Source: Plasmodium brasilianum (lineage: Eukaryota; Apicomplexa; Aconoidasida; Haemosporida; Plasmodiidae). From it: 64,000 nt of DNA. Each line of letters begins with the position of its first letter. The stretch's first letter is position 1. Location: contig NC_090127.1 of the NCBI RefSeq assembly GCF_023973825.1, positions 2,450,501-2,514,500 on the forward strand. The letters run 5' to 3'. This document shows, piece after piece, positions 49,598 through 59,295 of this stretch. The notes under the pieces are model-generated. The model was not told the DNA's origin and did not search any database. It worked only from the letters and a program-made list of their open reading frames with translations. Position numbers and translations under genes: made by a program.

Positions 49598-50313
49598 GTG
49601 AATTATGCATATACATATTGTATATCTTTAGAGAAAATGCAAGGAAAAAAAAATGCTTAAAATTTTATTTACCCTTTAAAATGGTACTTATTAACGACTA
49701 AGGAGGGGGTTTCCCCTGGTACATATCCATGTATGCGTATGTGTGTGTGTGTGTATGTATTTATGTGGTTATGTCTGTTCGTACGTGCACGTATATGAGA
49801 ATAGGTATATAAGTGTATTCGTTTCACAATTAGTTTTCAATTAGTTTTCAATTAGTTTTCTTTTCCTATTTTGTTTTTATTTTCTCGACCTTGTTACTTG
49901 TTAAAATAATAAACCTTTTTCCTGTTTTTCACATAAGAAAGAAAAAAAAAGAAATGTCCTAGTATTATCATATTATATAACTTAAAGAAAGAAGGCCCCT
50001 AAAATTACCTCTTCAAATTTTTAATTATCAAGGTTCATAAAGCCACTACGTATTTTGCGCGCGCAACTTGCAACGGCAAAATAATATAATAAAATGTAAT
50101 ATAATATAATAAAATATAATATAATAAAATATAATAAAATGTAATATAATAAAATGTAATATAATAAAATGTAATATTATAAAATGTAATATAATAAAAT
50201 GTAATATTATAAAATGTAATATAATAAAATAATAAAGACGAACATATGAGGTATTTATTGCAAATAAAAATAAGGAATCCTACAAATCACCATTTTGAGG
50301 TAGCTCTTAATAT

Positions 50314-50346
<33 letters not shown>

Positions 50347-51089
50347 TTTTGAGAACACAAAAATGTAACTTTTTCTAATTTACTACGATGCTTTAAATGT
50401 AATAATAATTACATATATTGTTTTGTGAGGACTAATTTAAAAAAATCATTTTTTTTTTTTTTTTTTTTTATTTGCTTCCTTTTCAGTGTAATTAAAAATT
50501 TAATTAGTATAATATATTTCATTATTTTAAAGTATTTGCGATGAATTGTTTAAATAAAGTTAAATTTTGACGAAAAGTAAAAAATAAAAGCTCTGAAAAA
50601 AATATACACCATTTTCCCCCTATTCGGATGTTCATCTTGTGTATACACTTGTTACACGGAACAAATATATACATACATACGTACATATTATATATATATA
50701 TATATATAAATACATATATATATGCATAATATGTAGCAGAAAAAACAAAAAATTTTCAAAAAAAAAAAAAAACTAAACAAAGTAAACGTAAACACAAACA
50801 AACGAAAACGAAATAATATATTTTTTTTTTTCTTACTTTTTTTTTTTTTTTTGTTGAACTAAATAAAACTTTAAACATTTTAAAATTATCTTAAATTTCT
50901 TTTCATTTAAAAGGAAAAAAGAACGGACATAATTTTCATTTAACTATTTATATCTTTGAAGTGTCAAGGGTTTATAAATAAATAAATAAATATATATATA
51001 TATAAAACATCTTTATGCGTTTTGCGCGTGTATTTGCATTTAAAAATAAGGCTTTAGCTATTTCTCATTTTGCATATATCTGATTAACT
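49500..51089. other. Intergenic region between SF3B3 and CHCH genes
   Basis: About 1.6 kb. It holds TA/TG microsatellites (49570-49600, 49738-49760), a 15-bp repeat (aatataataaaatgt) at about 50085-50232, many long A/T runs and TA tracts near 50690-50720 and 50990-51003. No coding exon seen. Confidence 0.7.
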
Positions 51090-52508
51090 ATGGGACGATC
51101 ATCAAAGAGCCGTTCAGGAGGTTTAAGTAAGAGAAAAAAAAAGTGAAGAACAAAAGGATGAGTAGAGAAAAACATGACAAAAATATTAGAAAAACATGAC
51201 AAAAATATGAGAAAAACATGACAAAAATATGAGAAAAACATGACAAAAATATGAGAAAAACATGACAAAAATATGAGAAAAACATGACAAAAATATGAGA
51301 AAAACATGACAAAAATATGAGAAAAATATATTTCTTTCATTTCAAACGCTCATGTTATTATTATGGCCTCTAAGCATGTGTAAGATACGCAGGGGAACTG
51401 TTACAAATGAGCGCTGAAAAATGGTTTTAGCTCGAAAAAAAAAAAAAATAAAATAAAAATAAAGATAAAAATAAAGATAAAAATAAAGATAAAAATAAAG
51501 ATAAAATCGAAAACAAAAACAAAAACAAAAACAAAAACAAAAAATATATATAGAGTAACATCCTTTTTAATGTTTTAGGTACGAGGTCCTCTTTTATGAA
51601 GCAAGCTCCTTCAAGTGGAATGAGTAGAGGTAATAGTAACAGTACACAAAGCTATTCAGGAGGTGTAATGCAGCAACAACAAAAGTCAGGTGGTTTTTTG
51701 TCCAATGTAATGGGGACAGTTGCCAGTGGAATGGCATCAGGTGTAGGATTTGGAGTTGCACAAAGAGCCGTTGACTCACTTTTAGGTCCAAGACAAGTAG
51801 AAGTTTCACACGGAAATAACAACGCACAATTGAACCAAGCGGCTGCATTGAACAGCGAAAGGAACAATGAAATGAAGTGCAGGACGTTTAAAGATGAACT
51901 TAATCAAGTATAAGAAATTAAGCAAATATAAAAGAAAAGAGCAAAGCTGACCACTCTGTACATATTTTTTATACTTTGATTCAATTTTACACATAAACCG
52001 AGAGGAGGAGTTTTAATATATTTTGTGTTTCACGTTTTTACAAAATATTCCATACCATGTTTTCCTATTTTTCTCATTCATATTGTTTTGATGTTGCACA
52101 TTTTATTTTATATTGTTTTATATTGTTTTATATTGTTTATTTTATTTTGTTAGCTTTATTTTGTTTGCTTTGTTTTGTTTGCTTTATTTTGTTTATTTTA
52201 TTTAGTTTATTTTTTTTGCTTTATTTTGTTTGCTTTATTTTGTTTATTTAATTTAGTTTATTTTGTTTGCTTTATTTTGTTTGCTTTATTTTGTTTGCTT
52301 TATTTTGTTTGCTTTATTTTGTTTGCTTTATTTTGTTTGCTTTATTTTGTTTTCCTTATTTTGTTTGCCTTATTTTGTTTGTTTTATGTTATTTGTTTTA
52401 TATATTTATTATTTTTTTTTTTTTTTGCAGTGCTTAATGAGACATTCCGACATTAGCATGTGCCAAAACTACGCAGACTCGCTAAAGTCATGCCAGCAAA
52501 GCATGTAA
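51090..52508 (+). CDS. Twin CX9C mitochondrial protein (CHCHD2/CHCHD10/Mix17-like)
   Basis: Predicted mitochondrial intermembrane-space protein imported by the Mia40-type pathway. Exons are 51090..51126, 51579..51907 and 52431..52508, giving 147 residues. Exon 1 encodes a basic Ser/Arg-rich start (MGRSSKSRSGG). Exon 2 carries the Gly/Ser/Met/Ala helix typical of the family (MGTVASGMASGVGFGVAQRA) and the first cysteine. Exon 3 completes the CHCH fold. Four cysteines are each separated by nine residues (CRTFKDELNQC, CLMRHSDISMC, CQNYADSLKSC), as in CHCHD2. For exon 1 two donors keep the frame, after 51120 (GTTTAA) and after 51126 (GTAAGA); I chose the second because it is the stronger site, and the difference is only two residues. 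Both introns are dominated by minisatellites. Confidence 0.88.
51163..51330. repeat. 22-bp minisatellite in CHCH gene intron 1
   Basis: About seven copies of a 22-bp unit (gacaaaaatatgagaaaaacat) occupy the 5' part of intron 1. The remainder of the intron has aaataaagat and aaaaac repeats near 51447-51541. Confidence 0.9.
52108..52400. repeat. 14-bp minisatellite in CHCH gene intron 2
   Basis: About twenty imperfect copies of tttgctttattttg fill most of intron 2. They form an extended pyrimidine-rich tract that leads into the 3' splice site. Confidence 0.9.
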
Positions 52509-53381
52509 ATTGAAGGCACCCAAATATTTGAGAAATAATAAAATAGTAAAAAGTGGAAAAGAAAAGGAGGAATTACAAGAAGTAACGTAGTTCTAGCTAA
52601 GAGCAGAAAAGGAAGTGTAGCTTTTTATGATAGTTAATTGCTGTAGTCATAAAAAGCCTCTAATCGTTTGAATGGGGGAATGTACATATATACGTGTGTA
52701 TATGTACTACGTGCGTTTGTTTATATATACTTGTTCGCGTGCATATATTTACGTTTACGCACGTGTGTACATTCTTTTTGCCCCTGTGAAGAGGATGTCT
52801 TGTTAACTACACGTTTATCCGTTCTTCATATGCACATACACAGTAGTTTACTCATTATTATTTTTTACCATATTTTACTATTAGCAATGAAAGCAATTTT
52901 TTTTTTTTTTTTATAGCTGTTACTCTTTTTTTTTTTAATTGTAACAAGGAAAATATTTTTGTAAAAACAGTATAAATGTGTAAACAAGGGGAGATGTTAA
53001 TTTAAAATGTATGTAGTAATTTAGCCGTTTACTGTTCTTTTTTTCGCAATTTTGCACATTTTTCCTCAGTTTTCCACATTTTCCCATATCTTTTTTTTTT
53101 TTTGCTAATGTTTGGAAGCAATCAAAAGAAAGGGTAAACGTGGAAAATTTATAACATCGCTTCTCTTAAATGATTCTTTTATATAGGGAATTATTTTTAC
53201 AGTATATAGTATTATGATATATACTATGTATTGTATTCGTATACACACGAATAAGGTTTAAGGCAATTTTATTTTTTATTTTTTCATATGTTTGTAAAAC
53301 TCGTTTAATTTAAAGGTGTTCTTTCTGTGTGCGTATCTTAAAGTATTTTTTCTTCTGTACTGTTAAGTTGAAAAGGGAAAC
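52509..53381. other. Intergenic region between CHCH and PIH1 genes
   Basis: About 870 bp of AT-rich DNA with poly-T runs. A TGTA/TACG-rich stretch lies around 52680-52780. It should contain the PIH1-gene promoter. No further gene seen. Confidence 0.65.
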
Positions 53382-55146
53382 ATGTACGAGCAGTACATTA
53401 CGCAGAGAAATAAACACTTCCAATTTTCTTCTGACAAGTTAAACGATTTGGTGAAAAACGAAAAAACAATAAAAATAAGTCCGCAAAAAGGGTTTGTAAT
53501 AAAAACATATGAAAAGGATGGTGGAAAAGTTTACTTTAACATTTGCTCTTCCAATTTAATTGCTGAGTTTCATTTTAAAAAAATACCTGACTTAAATGAC
53601 CAAGAGGGGTTGAGAATTCCTTTAAGTATAGGCGAAGAAAAAGTCAAAGAAGATAAAAAGGGGAATAAATACAAAACGTACGATATCGTTCTTAATACAA
53701 AAGTTGTGGTACAAAGTAAAAAAAATGTAGAGTTAAAAAAAGTTATAGCTGAACTTGTTCAGGTAGCTATAAAAAATAAGTACAAGACAGAAACCTGCAC
53801 AAATTTGTTTTTTTTTCCTGAACATAAATATAAAGGCAAGGTTTTTTTTTCTTTTTTTTATAAAAAAAAAAAAAAAAAAAGAAAAGCACAACTAATAAAA
53901 AATAAACAGTTATGCATTATATGCACATACAAAAAAGCAAGACCAAGTTTGAATATTGTGTGAATATTTACTTGAAATTTTTGAAGATGAATAAAATATA
54001 TTTTGTTTTTTTTCCTTTTTTTTATAGGCAATAACCCAGATGACCAGTGCATAAAAGACGACCAACAACATAAATTTAACTTTGTGGAGGAAAATGAAGG
54101 AGACAACAAAGGAAATAAAATTTCCAGCAAGGGGAGTAATAATAACAACAATTCTTACAATGGATGGGACAACTGCAACGACAATGGTGATATTTCCAAA
54201 GGGGGAAAGGACATAGATAACTACTTAACAGTTAAAAAGCCTGAATGGGACATGTGGTTTGTGAATAAAAAAGTGCTAGAAGATAAACACAAAACAATGG
54301 AAAAATTTTATCTACCTTATGTGCGTATGTTTCCACTGGATGATGCAATTGACGCTTTCGATTTTAAACCTCCATTTTTAAACTCTAATGAAAAAAAAAA
54401 TAAAGTAAAAGATAGAGACAATGCAAAAGAGAAAGGGGAGAGAAAAAAACAAGTTTTTAAATCCTTTTTAAATGATTATAATATCGAACTAGATGATGAG
54501 TTTTTATCTTATGAACAAGTCCTAAATACCATATGTGTAATTCAAGTTCAACTCCCTTTTTTCATCCTTGCTGAACGTAGCAAAACAAATCCTGATGATG
54601 TGTTTGCACTCCATCAGTTTGTAAACCTTTATATAAGTGACGATCATTTAAGTATTTTTTTCAAAAAGTAAGAAAGAAAAAAGATAGAATATTTAACCTG
54701 TACATTCCACTGACAGACAGTTGCATGGGAAATATGTAAATGTGTTAATGCTTGGGTATATATGTTTTGCACACATATAAACATAAATACCTGCATATTT
54801 ACGCGCGTACATATTTCTACTCACAAATAAAAGCCTACATACGTACACACATAAATATGTAAGTACGTCTATACACACATCTAATGTCTCCACCACCCCC
54901 TTTAGGTCTCCCTTTTTCCCGTTAGGATATAACCCCCCTTACAAAAATTTTAACATTCGCTTCCCATTTTATTTCGAATCCGCAAATGCTCTGTCACAAT
55001 ACCTAGAAAAGTACCATCTTTTAAATATTATAATACCTGTTAGTAAAAATTCTGCTGCTTCTGTAATTTTTAAAGAAATAACTCAAAACGCATACAATGA
55101 TGTATCCCCAGATAATACGGAAACGAGTGATAGCTCTATATTTTAA
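53382..55146 (+). CDS. PIH1-domain protein (PIH1D1/Nop17-like)
   Basis: PIH1 proteins are HSP90 co-chaperone adaptors: PIH1D1 in the R2TP complex that assembles snoRNPs and polymerases, others in axonemal dynein assembly. Exons are 53382..53835, 54028..54667 and 54906..55146, giving 444 residues. The PIH1 domain spans about residues 28-155: ISPQKGFVIKT, GGKVYFNICSS, GLRIPLSIGE, KYKTYDIVLNT. Exon 2 adds an Asn/Asp/Lys linker and a conserved-looking segment (KKPEWDMWFVNKKVLEDKHK), and exon 3 a C-terminal region (SPFFPLGYNPPYKNF). Intron 2 is GT-AG in phase 2. Intron 1 can be joined in frame only with a GC donor (AAAG|GCAAGG to TATAG), unless a distant acceptor inside the exon is used. R2TP is the default assignment; a ciliary role in the male gamete is the alternative. 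Confidence 0.85.
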
Positions 55147-55473
55147 GCATCAAGAGTAAGAAATAGAAATAGAAATAGAAATAGAAAAACTGGTTCATCA
55201 GCAAAACATAAAAAAAAAAAAAAAAAAAAATTTCTCAATTATTCAAAATATCAATAAGCAAAAATTTCATTTTTTTAACTGCACACAATATGCAATGCTT
55301 TTCCTTCTGCATATATAATCAAACAGGAGACATTAATCAAAAAGGAGCAAATCAAGCATGTACATTCTTGTTTGCTACTACGTATTCCATGCGATTGTAA
55401 TATATTAATTGTTAACATCACTCGGGTAGAGTTCATTAAAGATGTAAAAATAAATTACACTTTTTAATATCAC
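55147..55473. other. Short intergenic region
   Basis: AT-rich DNA with an A run at about 55211-55230 and a small gaaata repeat near 55160. Nothing else seen. Confidence 0.6.
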
Positions 55474-55668
55474 ATGATAAAAAATCTTAAAAAATTTTGT
55501 AATGGCAATTTTTTTTTTTTTTTTTTTTTTCTATCTTCTTGTTATTTAGTATATGAAAGACATCATGAAATATATTATATTTCGAAAGCACTACATCACT
55601 ATATAAGTGTAAAAAACGAAATAACTATTAAACCAAGATACGTCGGCATTTTTTATAATGATGATTAA
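55474..55668 (+). CDS. Tiny two-exon gene encoding 47 residues, unknown function
   Basis: Exon 1 is 55474..55498 (MIKNLKKF plus one base) with donor GTAATG. The 51-nt intron is mostly a T run and ends ttatttag. Exon 2 is 55550..55668. The junction is phase 1 and the joined protein is complex and polar: LYERHHEIYYISKALHHYI, then TIKPRYVGIFYNDD before the TAA. Without splicing the T run would give a Phe string, so the intron model is preferred. The size, basic start and Tyr/His content suggest a small mitochondrial or organelle protein, but I recognise no family. It lies 327 bp downstream of the PIH1 gene on the same strand. Confidence 0.55.
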   Translation: MIKNLKKFCNGNFFFFFFFLSSCYLVYERHHEIYYISKALHHYISVKNEITIKPRYVGIFYNDD

Positions 55669-55722
55669 AAAAAAAATAAAAAAAATTAAAGTTCGTAAAA
55701 TATACAAGAAAAGGTAAAATAA

Positions 55723-55832
55723 TGATAGTAATAGTAATAATAGTAATAATAGTAATAACAGTAGTAAAAGTAGTAAAAGTAGTAAAAGTAGTAAAAGTAG
55801 TAAAAGTAGTAAAAGTAGTAAAAGTAATAATA
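55723..55832. repeat. 9-bp repeat between two tiny genes
   Basis: About eight copies of agtagtaaa preceded by aatagtaat units. It lies in the 219-bp gap between the 47-residue and 52-residue genes. Confidence 0.85.
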
Positions 55833-55887
55833 ATTATAGTACTATATGAAAAAAAAATTTTGTTTTCTTCAACAATATTTTTTATTT

Positions 55888-56626
55888 TTATTTTTTTCCC
55901 GCTTTACTAATTTTTTCCAATTCGCTGTCATACATAGGATCTTTTTCGTCTATGAGGTTGGAGTTTGTAACTACAACATCTGTCGTTGTGTTTCCTGAAT
56001 ATATATGTGGAGGGAAAAAAAAAAAAAAAAAATAAAATAAAGCAATGAAACAATGAGGCAGTAAAACAACGAAGCAGTAAAACGACGAAGCAGTAAAACG
56101 ACAAAGCAGTAAAACGACGAAGCAGTAAAACGACGAAGCAGTAAAACGACGAAGCAGTAAAACGACGAAGCAGTAAAACGACGAAGCAGTAAAACGACGA
56201 AGCAGTAAAACGACGAAGCAGTAAAACGACGAAGCAGTAAAACGACGAAACAGTAAAACGACGAAGCAGTAAAACGACGAAGCAGTAAAACGACGAAGCA
56301 ATAAAACGGTAAAGTAATAAAATTATTTTTGTTTTTATATTATATATAACAAAAATTGGAATTTTTTTTTTTTTTTTTTTTTTCAAAGATAGTGATGTGT
56401 TAGTGTGTGTGTAACGAAATGACAAAATAAAGACAAAGAGTGTTCTTACAAAAGTGTAGTTCTTTATCTTTCATTCTAATAACAATATATTTTCTTTTTT
56501 TATGAAATGTTAACCCCAGTTGTATTTCCCCGTTCCTGCGCGGACGCTTGTGTCACCATAGGCAGGTCTCTTACCTGCGCTGTGTCTTTCCAAACGAATA
56601 TTTTTATCTTTGTTTGGATTTACCAT
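55888..56626 (-). CDS. Tiny two-exon gene encoding 52 residues, unknown function
   Basis: Exon 1 is 56626..56575 (MVNPNKDKNIRLERHSA plus one base) with a consensus donor GTAAGA. Exon 2 is 55994..55888 after acceptor ATTCAG. The phase 1 junction makes Gly, and the protein continues NTTTDVVVTNSNLIDEKDP, then MYDSELEKISKAGKK and stop. The product is hydrophilic and acidic in the middle, with a basic C-terminus; no signal or membrane segment. I do not recognise the family; the DEKDPMYDSE segment looks like a short linear motif or phosphorylation site. The 580-nt intron contains a 16-bp minisatellite. It is tail to tail with the 47-residue gene and head to head with the 84-residue gene. Confidence 0.65.
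56045..56310. repeat. 16-bp minisatellite inside the intron of the 52-residue gene
   Basis: About sixteen copies of gaagcagtaaaacgac with few variants. The unit is not a multiple of three and gives open frames on the minus strand that are not coding. Confidence 0.95.
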
Positions 56627-57473
56627 TTTTTATTCCCCTATAACAATTCACTTTAAAACAAAACTTGTAGGTGAAATATATTTTTACGTTTGCCAAAATA
56701 TTAAAGCTCAATAAAGATTAAGAATAATATATCCGTATGTTGATATGTGTACTATATTGCACTTGCAACTTAGAATTAATTTTAAAAGATTAAAGTATAA
56801 AAAAAGAAAAAAAAAACTTTTTTTCAGTATGTGTAATTTTCTTTAATTACAAAATTAAAGAGAATTTAAATTTAAGCATAATAAATAAAAAGAAAATAAA
56901 AAAATAAACAAAAAATTTCGTAAAAATTTTGTAAAAAACTGGCAAAAAAAAGGGAAAAATAAAAAAGCAAAATAGGCTTTTCCAATTGAGCTTTTAATTT
57001 TCAAGTGGCTAATAGTAACAATGCAATCGAAAAATATTATTCATCATTTAAAATTTAAAAAAATTATGTTTCTCTTTATTCTTCGTTACGATTATACTTG
57101 TAATCTTTAAAGTAAAATACAATTTTTTTTTTTTTTTTTGTATAGTGTATATGTGTACTTGTACATTTATACTTGTATACATATATATATACATGCTACA
57201 CAAATGCAAAAAAACATTCGTATATATACATGCATACGCACAAACACACTAACATAAACATATATATGCGTATACATATATGCGTAAATAAATATATATA
57301 CATACATATATATGTATACACAATGTACATAATTGGATGTATACGGAAATATCCCCACTAGGATATAAGAATGAATTACTACTAATAAAAAAAAAAAAAA
57401 AAAAAAAAAAAGAGATTTTTTAGGTGTGTACAGTTTTAAAGAGCTCAAAAAAAAAAAAAAAAAAAAAAAAAAA
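56627..57473. other. Divergent intergenic region between two tiny genes
   Basis: About 850 bp between head-to-head genes. It contains AT-rich DNA, TA/TGTA microsatellite at about 57150-57330 and two A runs at about 57387-57411 and 57448-57474, the second directly before the ATG of the 84-residue gene. It should hold both promoters. Confidence 0.65.
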
Positions 57474-57625
57474 ATGAGCAAGAGTTTCAACGAGGACCAA
57501 ATAAAGTAATTTCATTTTTACATTTTGTAATATCATACAACATACAGTCATATATTTAATAAAAATAGTACTTTATGTGTTTTTTTATCATTTTAAATGT
57601 ATACATATATACATACGTATTCATA

Positions 57626-57670
<45 letters not shown>

Positions 57671-58474
57671 TATTACATTTTTTTTATGTTTTCCACTTTT
57701 TGCTCTTATCTCAGTTTTCCTACTATTTAACAGTTATAATCTTACACAGGGTTTACATTTCCGATACACGTACTTGTCGAATGCAGTAGTTACGTTGCAC
57801 GATACATCGTTTTTATGGTAAAAGGGATAACCAAAAAAATTAAGCTATAACTGAACATATGAAAATTTTGTTTCGTATTATCTTAAAATTTTATTAATTG
57901 AAAAGAATAGTGTACAAAAAAAAAAAAAAATATATATACAGGGGCTATAACTACAATACAATGGAAGAAATAATATAATGAAATGTTTAGTTCCATATTA
58001 TTATCAATTTAGTGATTTCATTAAATTGTACCACTGCCTGAATAGGTCATGTGAAAAAAAATAAAAAATAAAATGAGACATATAAGCACATTTATGTTTT
58101 ACCTGAACAAGCAATGTTATTATTAATACACTTATTTATGTTTATATACTTAGGTTTTATTCCTAATTATTAAATCATTATATTTTTTGTGTGGAAAATG
58201 GGGAATGAGGAAAAAAGAAAAAAAAAAAAAAGAAAAAAAAGAAAAAAAAATTCTTCGCTTAAAACATATTTCCAATTTTAGCACATAAGGGAAATAACTT
58301 TATATATATTCGCCAATGAATATGCATAAAAAAAAAAATTATGTACATTCTTATTCTGACTTGTTCAGAAAATATAAAAAAAAATTTATTAATGCTACAA
58401 TTGCTGCTTTTTCATTTGCCTTATTGGCACATATTAATCTGAAACTGTATACCTCATTTCTGGCAAAACAGTAA
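57474..58474 (+). CDS. Small four-exon gene encoding 84 residues with one membrane helix
   Basis: Proposed exons are 57474..57505, 57734..57817, 58013..58045 and 58369..58474; all introns are GT-AG and all three junctions are phase 2, giving 84 residues. Translation reads MSKSFNEDQI, then NYNLTQGLHFRYTYLSNAVV, then SFLCDFIKLYHCLN, then RKYKKKFINATIAAFSFALL and LKLYTSFLAKQ before TAA. The C-terminal part has a hydrophobic helix after a basic patch, as in small mitochondrial inner-membrane subunits. I recognise no family. Exon 2 has a competing acceptor at 57750 that gives an early stop, and the 33-nt exon 3 is inferred from phase and sense, so the model needs transcript support. Confidence 0.5.
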
Positions 58475-59295
58475 GAAACAAAATGAAAATAATAATATAT
58501 TTCATGTAACTCCACCATGTTACCATTTCATTGATATATCACCTGGTGTCATATGAGCATGCATAAGAAGGGTGTAATTTGTCATAAATTGTATACAACT
58601 ATTTATGCATCATTCATTTAGTAAGAAAATATTACAATCAAAAGTTAATTGTTTGCCTTAAGTGCTGAGGTTGATTTGAGGGAACAAAAAAACAAAATAA
58701 AAAAATGCATACATCATGCATATAGTATATTATAATGTAGAATAAAGCAGTATGATGTGATAGAATAATACAATACAATGTTCTATAATGCAGTATATTG
58801 TACTATGACATAATATGGCAATGATCAAACCGCATTATAACATAATTTCTACGGAAACAACGAAATGAATAGCATGAATCGGTTATACTGTTTTCATTTT
58901 TGCAAACTAACGTAAGAAGAATTCAAAAAAAAAAAAAAAAAAATTATACATATTTTCAGGTATCCTTGTTCATAATACCCACTAATAATGATGCGCAAAG
59001 CTAAACAAAAATTAGAAAAGTTGAAATGTACACTTTGACATATACACATAAGTACATATATAGATATCGTTGTACAAAATGAACATATATAACAAAACAA
59101 ATTGTTTATTTGCAAAAAGTTGATAACGTTTTTGTACTGTCTTGAATTTTTTTTTTTTTTTTTATTTGGCGGATAATATAATAAATAGACAAAGTTAAAA
59201 AAATTTAGTGAATACTAAAAAACTTGCTTACCTTAATCTTTATCAAAAGAAAAAAATCAAACAACTAAAATGAAAAGAGGGATTAGGCTCTAAAA
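58475..59295. other. Convergent intergenic region
   Basis: About 820 bp between the 3' ends of the 84-residue gene and the pyrophosphatase gene. AT-rich, with poly-A/T runs at about 58925-58942 and 59148-59163. No supported exon; short GT/AG-bounded pieces near 58875-58910 could extend the upstream gene but are not needed. Confidence 0.6.

Noticed and set aside
55888..56425. Two minus-strand open frames with repeated Phe/Tyr/Cys/Val/Leu
   Set aside because: They read the 16-bp intron minisatellite; only the last 35 codons before 55888 are real exon.
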